Positions 46,785 through 55,755 of a stretch of 64,000 nt of DNA are shown in pieces. The DNA comes from Rhodoplanes sp963724735. Lineage in GTDB: Bacteria; Pseudomonadota; Alphaproteobacteria; Rhizobiales; Xanthobacteraceae. A program made the position numbers and the translations under genes. Within the stretch, counting starts at the first letter, position 1; each line of letters begins with the position of its first letter. The DNA lies in the NCBI GenBank assembly GCA_963724735.1, contig CAVRVX010000027.1, positions 1 through 64,000 of the forward strand. Reading direction: 5' to 3'. The notes below the pieces were generated by a model that worked only from the letters and a program-made list of their open reading frames with translations, did not search any database and was not told the origin of the DNA.

Positions 46785-48008
46785 TCAGTGGCCCATGCCG
46801 AGATAGGCGCGAATGACCACCGGATCGTTCTGCACCTCGCCGGGCGGCCCTTCGGAGATTTTCACGCCGTGATCCAGCACCACGACGAAATTGGAGAGGT
46901 CCATCACCACGCCCATATCGTGCTCGATCAGGGCGATGGTGGTGCCGAACTGATCATTGACGTCGAGGATGTAGCGCGACATGTCCTCCTTTTCTTCGAG
47001 GTTCATTCCGGCCATCGGCTCGTCGAGCAGCAAGAGGTCGGGCTCCATGGCGAGAGCGCGGCCGAGCTCGACCCGCTTCTGCAGTCCGTAGGGCAGGCGG
47101 CCGACCGGCACCTTGCGAATATGTTCGATCTCGAGGAAATCGATGATGCGCTCGACCGCCTCGCGATGTTCGAGCTCCTCCGTCTGCGCCGGCCCCCAAT
47201 GCAGGAATTGCCATAGAAGCCCTTTGCGCATCTTCAGCGCGCGGCCCGACATGATGTTGTCGAGCGTCGACATGCCCTTGAACAAAGCGACGTTTTGGAA
47301 CGTCCGCCCGATGCCCTGGCTCGCCGCGACATACGGGCGCATTTGCTTGCGCTGTTCGCCCTTGAAGGTGATGGCGCCTTCCTGCGGGTGATAGAAGCCG
47401 TTGATCACGTTGAGCATCGAGGTCTTGCCGGCGCCGTTCGGGCCGATGATGGCGACGATCTCGCCGCGCTCGATCTCGAAGCTCACCTGCTGCAAGGCGT
47501 GCACGCCGCCGAAGCGCAGCGAGATATTGTCGATCTTGAGCAGGATATCGGCGGCGCGACCGGGATCGATGCGCGAGCCGCGACCGATGAAGTGATGGCG
47601 GCGGCGAATGGTGGCGAGGATCGCCAGGGCTTCGTCGCGCGTCTCGTAGAGGTTCGAGCGAAAGCGCTCGGTCTCCGCGCGCTTGCGAATCCTCGTCTTG
47701 GTTTCCTCGGTCGCGCCGAAGCGCGCCGTGCCGTTGCTGTACTTGACATTGGCGATCTTGCCGCGTGCGGCGAAATCCTCCCACGCTTCCGGGACGACGA
47801 CGCAGTTCTCGTAATTGACGAGAAAGTACCAGCGCCCGCCCGCCGTCGCCATCTGCCGATCGACTTCGTCGTAGAACTCGCGCACCAGCTCCTTGTTTGC
47901 GAATACGACGTGGCTGAGATCGACCTCCATGAACTGCAGCACGGAATTGAATTTGATCCGGCTCGCGAAATCGATCGCCTGGGCGCTCCGGTGGGTCATG
48001 TCATCCAT
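46785..48008 (-). CDS. livG: ABC transporter ATPase LivG with an extra N-terminal domain
   Basis: A 407-aa ATPase, about 150 residues longer than ordinary LivG. Residues about 156-407 are the LivG ATPase: Walker A GPNGAGKT at 189-196, GIGRTFQNVALFKGMSTLDN, signature VGRLPYGLQKRVELGRALA (with a variant C-loop, LPYGLQKR), Walker B LLLLDEPMAGMN and the H-loop ALIEHDMGVVM. Residues 1 to about 135 form a separate alpha/beta domain (FMEVDLSHVVFANKELVREF, GGRWYFLVNYENCVVVPEAW) that looks like a STAS/SpoIIAA-like module and may sense or regulate. The C-loop change from LSGGQ is notable. Same operon as the acyl-CoA ligase. Confidence 0.9.
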   Translation of the reverse strand: MDDMTHRSAQAIDFASRIKFNSVLQFMEVDLSHVVFANKELVREFYDEVDRQMATAGGRWYFLVNYENCVVVPEAWEDFAARGKIANVKYSNGTARFGATEETKTRIRKRAETERFRSNLYETRDEALAILATIRRRHHFIGRGSRIDPGRAADILLKIDNISLRFGGVHALQQVSFEIERGEIVAIIGPNGAGKTSMLNVINGFYHPQEGAITFKGEQRKQMRPYVAASQGIGRTFQNVALFKGMSTLDNIMSGRALKMRKGLLWQFLHWGPAQTEELEHREAVERIIDFLEIEHIRKVPVGRLPYGLQKRVELGRALAMEPDLLLLDEPMAGMNLEEKEDMSRYILDVNDQFGTTIALIEHDMGVVMDLSNFVVVLDHGVKISEGPPGEVQNDPVVIRAYLGMGH

Positions 48009-48122
48009 TCTGCGGCCTTTGCTCCGGCGCGGCGCTCGCGCGGCCGGCTCGGCGGTTCGGACGCTGCGGCGAGCGGAATGACCGCCGCACCCGGCAAGGG
48101 CTTCTCGCGGTTTCCTCGCCTC

Positions 48123-50096
48123 TCATTCCGCAGCCTCCCTGCGCGGCAGCGGCGTCCCTGGACGGAGGTCCATGTCGCGGATTTTCACGCGTGCGGAAAT
48201 CGCGCCTTTGCGCCCGTCCTCAAACGTGACTTCGGTGGTGATGTCGGCCTCGGCGGAGCCGTCATAGAGCGCCTGCACCAGGGGCGCGTAGCGCTCCGCG
48301 ATGAAGCTGCGCCGGACCTTCTGCGTGCGCGTGAGTTCGCCGTCGTCGGGGTCGAGCTCCTTGTGCAGGATCAGGAAGCGCCGGATCTGCGCGCCCGCCA
48401 TCACCTCCTCTTCCGCCAGCAATCGGTTGACCTCGGCGATGTGCTTCTCGAGCATGTCGTAGACCATCGGATGGCCGGCGAGCTCCTGATAGGACGCATA
48501 GGCGATACTGTTGCGCTCGGCCCAGTTGCCGACCGCCGTGAGCTCGATATTGAGCATCGCCGCGACATAGTCGCGCTTGTCGCCGAAAGCGACCGCCTCC
48601 TTGATATTGGGAAAGAACTTCAGCTTGTTTTCGATGTATTTCGGCGCAAAGAGCGTGCCGTCCCTGAGACGGCCGACATCCTTCGCCCGGTCGATGATGC
48701 GCAAATGGCCGGTCTTCGGGTCGAAAACGCCGGCATCGCCGGTCTTGATATAGCCGTCACTCGTCAACGTCTCGGCGGTTTTTGTCTCGTCTTTGAAATA
48801 GCCGATGAACATGCCCGGCGACTTGAACTGCACCTCGCCCGACTCGGCGATGCGCAGATCGACATTGGGCGCGGGCGGGCCGACGGTCGCGGGATGGATG
48901 TGCCCGTCCGGATGGGCGGTGATGTAGAGGAAGGCCTCGGTCTGCCCATAGAGCTGCTTCAGGTTCATCCCGAGCGACCGATAGAAGGAGAACAGCTCAG
49001 GACCGATCGCCTCGCCCGCGGTATAGGCGACCCGCACGCGCGCGAGGCCGAGCACGTTCTTCAGCGGCTCGTAAATCAAGAACCTGCCGAACGCGTAAAG
49101 AAGACGCCCGTGCAGCGGCGTCGGTTCACGGTTGAGGATCGTCTCGCCGTACCGCCGTGCGACGCCGATGAAGTAATGAAACAGGCTGCGCTTGACGCGG
49201 CCCGCGTCCTTCATCCGGATGGTGATGCGGGTGAGCATCTGCTCGAAGATGCGCGGCGGCGCGAAGAAGAAAGTCGGGCCGATCTCCTTCAAGTCCTGCA
49301 TCGCGGTTTCGCTGCTCTCCGGGCAGGCAATGCAGAACCCGGCGACCAGGCCTTGCGCAAAATTGAGATAATGGTCGCCGACCCAGGCGAGCGGCAGGTA
49401 GGCGAGGGCCACGTCCTTCTCGGTGAGTTTATCGAACGCGACCGTATCCGTGGCGGCATTGATGCAGCCTGCGGCCGACAGCATCACCCCCTTGGACTGG
49501 CCGGTGGTGCCTGAGGTGTAGAGAATGATCGAAACATCCATCCCTTTGCCCGCCGCGATCTCGGCAGCGAGCCAGGCGGCGACCGTCTGATCGGCGAGCG
49601 CCTCGCGCCCGGTCGCAATCACCTCGTCGATCGCCTGCAGGCGGGCATCCTCATAATCGCGCAGTCCACGCGGTTCGTCGTAGACAATGTGCTCGAACTT
49701 CGGCAGCCGGTCGGAGACCGACAACACCTTGTCGACTTGCTCCTGATCCTGAACGGCGGCGAACCGAACTTCGGAGTGGGCTAATACAAAGGCGAGTTCG
49801 TTGGCGACTGCGTCCGCGTAGACCGGGACCGGAATCGCCCCGAGAGCCTGTGCGGCCATGATCGACCAATAGAGCTTCGGCCGATTGGCGCCGACGATCG
49901 CGATCGTCTCGCCGCGCCGAAGCCCCAGCCGATGCAGGCCGACCGCATAGGCGCGAACGTGATCCAGCAACTGCGCCCACGACCAGGTCTGCCAGATGCC
50001 GAAATCCTTGTGCCGCATCGCCGGCCGGGGGCCAAACCGATCGGCATTTCGAATCAAAAGCTTAGGAAATGTGTCCGCCGCGGGGGCAGTCACCAC
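48123..50096 (-). CDS. Long-chain-type acyl-CoA synthetase (AMP-binding)
   Basis: A 657-aa adenylate-forming enzyme that activates a carboxylic acid to its acyl-CoA. Motifs: the P-loop ILYTSGTTGQSKGVMLS, the LYGQTEAFLYIT (A5-type) region, SDGYIKTGDAGVFDP, and the hinge RIIDRAKDVGRL; a Lys in FAPKYIENKLKF belongs to the C-terminal lid. It is similar to the FadD15/long-chain group, but such ligases can act on aromatic acids. As the first gene of the ligase-livGHMKF operon it probably traps an imported acid as the CoA thioester. Confidence 0.92.
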   Translation of the reverse strand: MVTAPAADTFPKLLIRNADRFGPRPAMRHKDFGIWQTWSWAQLLDHVRAYAVGLHRLGLRRGETIAIVGANRPKLYWSIMAAQALGAIPVPVYADAVANELAFVLAHSEVRFAAVQDQEQVDKVLSVSDRLPKFEHIVYDEPRGLRDYEDARLQAIDEVIATGREALADQTVAAWLAAEIAAGKGMDVSIILYTSGTTGQSKGVMLSAAGCINAATDTVAFDKLTEKDVALAYLPLAWVGDHYLNFAQGLVAGFCIACPESSETAMQDLKEIGPTFFFAPPRIFEQMLTRITIRMKDAGRVKRSLFHYFIGVARRYGETILNREPTPLHGRLLYAFGRFLIYEPLKNVLGLARVRVAYTAGEAIGPELFSFYRSLGMNLKQLYGQTEAFLYITAHPDGHIHPATVGPPAPNVDLRIAESGEVQFKSPGMFIGYFKDETKTAETLTSDGYIKTGDAGVFDPKTGHLRIIDRAKDVGRLRDGTLFAPKYIENKLKFFPNIKEAVAFGDKRDYVAAMLNIELTAVGNWAERNSIAYASYQELAGHPMVYDMLEKHIAEVNRLLAEEEVMAGAQIRRFLILHKELDPDDGELTRTQKVRRSFIAERYAPLVQALYDGSAEADITTEVTFEDGRKGAISARVKIRDMDLRPGTPLPRREAAE

Positions 50097-50395
50097 GATG
50101 TTCCTCCCTGGAGGCCGGCGCGTTGGTCGCGCCTGTTATCCTCTGCCGCGGCTGCGATGTGCAGCCGCGCGTCTTATATGCAAGCGAATTATTATTGCGC
50201 CTTTATAGATCGTTTCAGAACCACCCGCAAATTAATACGGCACAATATTTGCCGCGCGAGCGATACAAATCGCGCCGCATCCGTGCGAACGCAGTCGGTT
50301 GCTCAAAGCTCGTTAAACTGGGCTATGTCCGGCGGAGTAAATTGCCGCGATTAAATAGGCGCAGAAAGCAGCGAGCGCCGCGCCCGTGGCGCGAA
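50097..50395. promoter_or_regulatory. Upstream region of the acyl-ligase/liv operon
   Basis: 299 bp, AT-richer than its surroundings, between the ligase start and the truncated LysR gene. It contains a GGCTGC / GCAGCC inverted repeat around 50147-50164 and several AT-rich boxes. It must hold the operon promoter; exact elements not assigned. Confidence 0.4.
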
Positions 50396-51061
50396 TCAGT
50401 CGGCGGCGATCGTGTCGGGCTCGGCGCTGTGCTTCTGCTTGATCTGCGTGACCGCCATTGCCGGCAGACGGTGCCAGTCCACTCGCATGGCCTCGCGCAC
50501 CAGCGCGCCGACCGCAGGCGAATGCGGCCGGCCGCGGACCGTGCAGAGATTGACCGTGCGCCAGAAGTCCGGCTCGATGAGAGGCCGAGCGATGACAGCG
50601 GGATCGGTCACGGAGAACCGCGGCATAAAGCCGAATCCCAGGCCGGCCCGGATCATCGCCAATACCCAATCATCGCGCTCGCTGCGGTAGACCGTCCGGC
50701 ATTCGACGCCCTGCTCACGGAAGAACTGACCGGCATAACCGTTGAACTCGCATTTCGCCCGGTTCACGTAATTCATGCCGTGCAGGTCTTTGACTCGGAT
50801 CGCCTCCTTGACCGCCAGTACATGGTTGGGCGGAATGACCACCATCATCTGCTCGCGGAAGAGCGGCATTGCGTAAATCCGCTCGTCGAGGGCGCGATCG
50901 GGCCGGCACAAAATGGCCACTTCGAGCTTGCCGTCGAGCAGCAGGGTCTCCAGCTCGCGCGCGCTCGCGTCGGTGATTTCGATGTCGTTGGACCGCGTCG
51001 GCACCGAGGTTACGAGGTCGATAAGCTGGGTCGGCGCAACCGTGCACATGATGCCGAGCCT
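50396..51061 (-). pseudogene. LysR-type regulator lacking its DNA-binding domain
   Basis: The recognisable part is the LysR effector-binding domain: RLGIMCTVAPTQLIDLV, then AILCRPDRALDERIYAMPLF, MMVVIPPNHVLA, and DDWVLAMIRAGLGFGFMPRF. The N-terminal helix-turn-helix (about 85 residues) is missing. The open frame continues upstream to 51226, but that sequence has no LysR similarity and no HTH was found in other frames. The gene is a 5'-truncated remnant, probably formerly controlling a nearby operon. Confidence 0.75.
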
Positions 51062-51551
51062 CGGCGTCACTTTTTCCGGGGCATGATGCCGGACGTCTCT
51101 CAGCCTAATATTGTCGCCGATTTCGCATTTGCGCTCAATTTGCCCGGAGAGGCCATTTGAGCATGGCGACGCCGTCACGGCTGGCCGCTTGCTACGCGTC
51201 TTGTGCGTGCAGTGCGCCAATTTCATTCGGCAGTGCGGAACTCACGTTGAAGGGGGTATTCGTGTATTGCGCGCAGGTGCGGCAAAACGACACCGTCGAT
51301 CGGGCGCAAGACCCGAGAGAGGCGAAATATAGCGTGGATATGCGATTCATCGAACGATACTTCTACGAGATAAGCGTTGCACTCGACTTTTGGACTACTG
51401 GACATGACAACATTCCGACACAAAATGCACGTGGACGTATCTGTGCGGCAGCGAGAGTTAAGAAGCGGTTGTCCCCGCGAGAAACGCAGCGGAGGGGGAA
51501 TATCTCCACTGCTTTAACGGCTGATGCGGCTCATTTCGAAGGGAGTAGACA
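51062..51551. other. Stretch without a recognised gene
   Basis: 490 bp between the LysR remnant and the XRE regulator gene. It is more AT-rich than average, especially 51330-51430. I see no coding sequence with recognisable features; it probably contains the promoter of the XRE gene and debris from the event that truncated the LysR gene. Confidence 0.45.
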
Positions 51552-51980
51552 ATGGGTGAAAGGCGTCGCGACGCCGTCGACATGCTGGTTGGCCGCAACA
51601 TCCGCATCCTGCGCCAGGATCGCGGCATGTCGCAGACCGAGCTGGGCAGAAGGATCGACGTGACGTTCCAGCAGGTGCAGAAATACGAGAACGGCACCAA
51701 TCGCGTCGGCAGCGGCCGCCTGTTCAAGATCGCCTCCAACCTCGGCGTGCCGATCACCGCCTTCTTCGAAGGAGCGCAGCAGACAGCGAGCGAGGAAGCG
51801 GCGCCTTCGCCCGTCGCCATGCTGGGGGAGCCCTATGTGCTGCGCCTGTTGCAGGCGTTCTGCGCCCTCGATGACATGGATCTGCGGCGCTCGATCGCGG
51901 AGCTCGCGGAGCAAATGGCGGCCGGTATGTCTCAAACCGCCAGCCATCGCGACAATAAGTCACACGATCTTAGACTGTAG
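51552..51980 (+). CDS. XRE-family transcriptional regulator
   Basis: A 142-aa regulator with an N-terminal helix-turn-helix (about 12-68: VGRNIRILRQDRGMSQTELG, then TFQQVQKYENGTNRVGSGRL). The C-terminal half is acidic-helical (LRLLQAFCALDDMDLRRSIAELAE). Its size and both halves match a group common in rhizobia (cytoplasmic, targets unknown). A GGAG site is about 10 bp upstream. It converges on the glgM gene with a 47-bp gap. Confidence 0.9.
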   Translation: MGERRRDAVDMLVGRNIRILRQDRGMSQTELGRRIDVTFQQVQKYENGTNRVGSGRLFKIASNLGVPITAFFEGAQQTASEEAAPSPVAMLGEPYVLRLLQAFCALDDMDLRRSIAELAEQMAAGMSQTASHRDNKSHDLRL

Positions 51981-52027
51981 CAGTCCGCGGGGGTGCGGCG
52001 CAGCAAGCCTGCCTCGCGCGGATGCAA

Positions 52028-53308
52028 TCACAGACCTCTTTGCGTTGCGCCGCCACGCGGCGCTCCCTGCGCGGCAGCGCCATGCTGCGCGCGCAGTTTG
52101 AGATAGAGCTCATAGGTCTGCTTCGCGATGCTGCGCCAGCTGTAGCGTTCCTCCACCCGGCGGCGGCCGGCTTCGCACATGCGACGGCATAGCTCGGGAT
52201 CGCTGGCGATGCGGTTGATCCCGTCCGCGAGGCCGCGCTCGAAGCGGGCGGGCGCGACCGGGTCGTGCGGCGGCTCCGGAGACAAGTTCGGATCGACGAG
52301 AATGCCGGTCTCGCCGTCCACTACGACTTCCCGGATACCGCCGACCGCGCTGCCCACGACCGGCGTGTCGCAGGCCATCGCCTCCAGATTGATGATGCCG
52401 AACGGCTCGTAGATCGACGGGCAGCAAAACACCGTAGCGTGCGAGTAAAGCGCGATCGTGTCCCGGCGCGGCAGCATTTTCGGTATCCAGACAATGCCGG
52501 GACGCTGGGCTTGCAACTCGTGCACGATCTCCTCGATTTCGCGCTGCATGGCGAGCGTGTCGGCGTCGCCTGCGCACAGCACGACCTGAAGGTCGGGATT
52601 GATGTGCGGAATCGCCTGCAAGAGATAATACAATCCCTTTTGCCGCGTGATGCGTCCGACGAACAACACGTAGGGACGCGCAGGGTCGACGCCGAGCTGG
52701 GTGATCACCTCGGGGGCGTGAATCGGCTTGTATTCGTCCGTGTCGATGCCGTTGGGAATGATAATCACCTTGTCCGGGTCCACGTTGAACAGGCGCAGAA
52801 TGTCTTCGCGGGTGCTGTTGGAAACCGCGATGATCGTGTCGGCGCATTCCAGCGCGGTCTTCTCGATCCAGCGGGCGAGGTCGTAGCCATGTCCGAGCTG
52901 CTCGCGCTTCCACGGCCGCAGCGGCTCGAGCGAATGGACGGTGATCACCATCGGGATGTTGTAGAGAATCTTCGCGAGAATGCCGCTGAAATGCGTGTAC
53001 CAGGTGTGGCAGTGAATCATTTCGACATTGCCCTCGAGCTCGTTGCCGATGCCTTGCCCGACAAAGGCGAGGCATGTGCTCAAGGCGCGCAGCGGCGAGA
53101 CGAAGGATTGGGGGCAGCCGGCGAAATGCGTGGTGTCGACCTTGACGCCGCGCACATGCAGCTGGCCGTCGTCGAAGGTCTGGTCGTGGAAGCTGCGAAC
53201 CTCCACCGGCGTCAGTTTCGCAAGCTCGCGCGAGAGGTATTCGACGTGAACGCCGGCGCCGCCGTAGACATAGGGTGGGAATTCGTTGGTGGCGAGCAAT
53301 ACGCGCAT
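52028..53308 (-). CDS. glgM: Actinobacterial-type glycogen synthase / maltose-1-phosphate synthase
   Basis: A GT4-family retaining glycosyltransferase of 426 aa, starting at 53308 (MRVLLATNEFPPYVYGGAGVH). Its family (Corynebacterium-type GlgA/GlgM) makes alpha-maltose-1-phosphate from ADP-glucose and glucose-1-phosphate. Key blocks: YGGAGVHVEYL, TWYTHFSGILAK, the KILYNIPMVITVHSLEPLRPW acceptor loop in part, donor-site FVGRITRQKGLYYLLQA, and the EX7E region SIYEPFGIINLEAMACDTPV. The last about 15 residues are a Gly/Ala/Arg tail. Neighbouring glgE uses its expected product, which supports GlgM over classical GlgA. Confidence 0.9.
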   Translation of the reverse strand: MRVLLATNEFPPYVYGGAGVHVEYLSRELAKLTPVEVRSFHDQTFDDGQLHVRGVKVDTTHFAGCPQSFVSPLRALSTCLAFVGQGIGNELEGNVEMIHCHTWYTHFSGILAKILYNIPMVITVHSLEPLRPWKREQLGHGYDLARWIEKTALECADTIIAVSNSTREDILRLFNVDPDKVIIIPNGIDTDEYKPIHAPEVITQLGVDPARPYVLFVGRITRQKGLYYLLQAIPHINPDLQVVLCAGDADTLAMQREIEEIVHELQAQRPGIVWIPKMLPRRDTIALYSHATVFCCPSIYEPFGIINLEAMACDTPVVGSAVGGIREVVVDGETGILVDPNLSPEPPHDPVAPARFERGLADGINRIASDPELCRRMCEAGRRRVEERYSWRSIAKQTYELYLKLRAQHGAAAQGAPRGGATQRGL

Positions 53309-53437
53309 TGTACGATGCCTTTGCCAATAAATGGTCCTACTGATCGCTTCACGCCCTTCGTGTTGGCGTGAAAGCGGACGAAACGGCGTCGAATCGGGCG
53401 GGCGAGTTGCGCATGTCCTCCTTTCGCCCGACACGGA

Positions 53438-55492
53438 TCAGGTGAGACAGCGGAGCAGGATAGCCGGATCTTTCTCCGGGTCGATGAACAGCCGCAGGCC
53501 GCCCCATTCGACCATGTGCCGCTCGCCGGTCACGAGGTTTTCCACCGCCCGGACGGTGCGGCTCTCCGGCCCGATCCTCATATCGCCGAAATGGAACCAG
53601 AACTCGTACGGCCCGGGGCCGAGCGCGATCGCGACGGCGACGGCGTTGTCCCGAGCCGGCAATTCCTTCACGAAGCCGGTCACGTCGCCGCTGTCGGCCA
53701 TGACGAAGCGGAGATTGGCGGTCTGCTGCAGGGCCGGGTTCTCCCGCCGAATCGTGTTCAGCTGCGTGATATAGTCGATGATGTTATCGGGCGCGGTCCA
53801 GTCGCGCGGCTTGATCTCGTATTTCTCCGAGTCGAGATACTCCTCCTTGCCGGGCCCGAGCGGAAGGTGCTCCAGGAGCTCGAAACCGTTGTAGACGCCG
53901 TAACTGCCGGACAGCGTTGCGGCGAGCGCGATCCGCGACATGAACATCCACCGTTCTCCTGACTGCAGGTGAAACGGCAGAATGTCCGGCGTGTTGACGA
54001 AGAAGTTCGGACGGAAATATTCGCGCTCGGGATAGCGGGTGAGCTCGGTGAGATAGTCCTCGAACTCCTTCTTCCCGGTGCGCCAGGTGAAATAGGTGTA
54101 GGACTGAGTGAACCCGACCTTTGCGAGCGCCTTCATCACTTTCGGACGCGTGAACGCCTCCGACAGGAACACCACGTCCGGGTAACGCGCCTGCACCTCC
54201 CGGATCACCCATTCCCAGAACGGGAACGGCTTGGTGTGCGGATTATCGACGCGGAAGATGCGCACGCCGTGCTCGGCCCAGTGCAGGAAGACGTCGCGCA
54301 GCGCGTTCCACAGCCCCACGCGATCCGCGCAATAGAAGTCCGGGTTGACAATGTCTTCGTACTTCTTCGGCGGATTTTCGGCGTAGCGCATGGAGCCGTC
54401 GGCGCGCCGCTTGAACCAATCGGGATGGTCGCGCAGCCACGGGTGGTCGGGCGAGCATTGCGTGGCGAAGTCAAGCGCGATCTCGATCCCGTGGGCCTTC
54501 GCCGCCTCGACCAGCCGGTCGAAATCGGCATGCGTGCCGAGCTGGGGGTGGATCGCGTCATGGCCGCCTTCGTCGCTGCCGATCGCATAGGGGCTGCCGG
54601 GATCATCGGGACCCGGCGTGAGCGAGTTGTTCTTGCCCTTGCGGTTGATCCGGCCGATCGGATGGATCGGCGGGAAGTAGAGCACGTCGTAACCCTGCGC
54701 GGCGATGTCCGGCAGGCGCGCGATCACGTCGTCGAAGGTGCCGTGCCGGTTCGGGTCATTGGTTTGACTGCGCGGGAACAGTTCGTACCACGCGCCGCAG
54801 CGCGCGCGCACCCGTTCGATCCGGAGGGGGAATTCGTTGCTCCGGGTGAGATCGCGCCGCGGCTCGACCTCGGCCATCACCGCGGCAAGCTCCTCCTGGA
54901 GGAACGGCCCGGGCGCATGCGAGCGGTCGAAGGCGTCGAGCACGGCCTGCAAGGTGCCCATTCGGGAGCCGGCGCCCGGGAGCGCGGCGGCGATCAGGGC
55001 GCGAGCCTCCAGGAGCTCGACATGGATCGGCACGCCGGCCTTCTGCTTGAGCAAACAGCCGTGCCGCCACGTGGCGAAGACCGACGTCCACGCCTCGATG
55101 ACGAAGACGTGGCGGCCGAGTTCGGTCGGCGTAAACGAAGCGCGCCAGCGGTCATTGTCGGGGAAGCGCATGGGGACGGACTGCCACTCCTTGTCCCCGT
55201 CGCGTCGCCAGAGCAAAGCGGCGGCGATCACATCGTGGCCATCGCGAAAGATGTCGGCCGTCACCTCGATCGGCTCGCCCGCGATCCGCTTGACCGCGAA
55301 ACGCCCGCCGTCGACGGCGGGCTCGACGGCCTCGATAAAAAAGGTGCGGCTGGCGAGCCCCGCTGCCGGCCTATAGGAGGGCGCGTCCGTCGCCGGGTGA
55401 AGGGGCGCGGGCAGCGTCGGGGTCGAAAAAGCAGGGCCGATTAGCAGCTTTTTTGGCCTCGGAACGCGGGCCGTTGGCTTTTTCGTATCCAC
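53438..55492 (-). CDS. glgE: Alpha-1,4-glucan:maltose-1-phosphate maltosyltransferase
   Basis: A GH13 enzyme that extends alpha-1,4-glucan with maltosyl units from maltose-1-phosphate. The 684-aa protein (GTG start at 55492, VDTKKPTARVPRPKK; an upstream GTG at 55633 is less likely) has an N-terminal GlgE domain (FFIEAVEPAVDGGRFAVKRI). The catalytic barrel contains YDVLYFPPIHPIG, the nucleophile Asp in GVRIFRVDNPHTK, the acid Glu in VFLSEAFTRPKVM, and MSRIALAATLSGSYGVYNGFE. Length is usual. With glgM it forms a two-gene alpha-glucan unit; treS, glgB and maltokinase genes are not in the window. Confidence 0.94.
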   Translation of the reverse strand: MDTKKPTARVPRPKKLLIGPAFSTPTLPAPLHPATDAPSYRPAAGLASRTFFIEAVEPAVDGGRFAVKRIAGEPIEVTADIFRDGHDVIAAALLWRRDGDKEWQSVPMRFPDNDRWRASFTPTELGRHVFVIEAWTSVFATWRHGCLLKQKAGVPIHVELLEARALIAAALPGAGSRMGTLQAVLDAFDRSHAPGPFLQEELAAVMAEVEPRRDLTRSNEFPLRIERVRARCGAWYELFPRSQTNDPNRHGTFDDVIARLPDIAAQGYDVLYFPPIHPIGRINRKGKNNSLTPGPDDPGSPYAIGSDEGGHDAIHPQLGTHADFDRLVEAAKAHGIEIALDFATQCSPDHPWLRDHPDWFKRRADGSMRYAENPPKKYEDIVNPDFYCADRVGLWNALRDVFLHWAEHGVRIFRVDNPHTKPFPFWEWVIREVQARYPDVVFLSEAFTRPKVMKALAKVGFTQSYTYFTWRTGKKEFEDYLTELTRYPEREYFRPNFFVNTPDILPFHLQSGERWMFMSRIALAATLSGSYGVYNGFELLEHLPLGPGKEEYLDSEKYEIKPRDWTAPDNIIDYITQLNTIRRENPALQQTANLRFVMADSGDVTGFVKELPARDNAVAVAIALGPGPYEFWFHFGDMRIGPESRTVRAVENLVTGERHMVEWGGLRLFIDPEKDPAILLRCLT

Positions 55493-55755
55493 GTCGTCTC
55501 TGATCCGGAAAGGGGGCACCGAAGGGCCGCGAGGCCGACCGGCATCTCGCAGGCGCGAAGCTGTTATGTTGCTTTTCCGCGCCCGCGGCAAGGCCGTCGA
55601 GGCCTTAAGTGATTTTGCCGTAAATGACGCCACAATCGGCGACGCCAGCGCGTTGCAAGCTGGCGCGCGCGGGGGCCGGGGGGCCGGCGGAATTGCTGCG
55701 ATGCAGGAGAGGCTTCGTCGCCGCTTGGGGTGGCTCGATAAGTAATTTCAATGCG

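Noticed and set aside
44794..46806. 670-aa plus-strand frame opposite livM/livH
   Set aside because: Glu/Arg/His-rich shadow of membrane-protein genes; no motifs.
53309..53437. Small gene between glgE and glgM
   Set aside because: The upstream extension of the glgM frame has no ribosome site and no recognisable sequence; treated as spacer.
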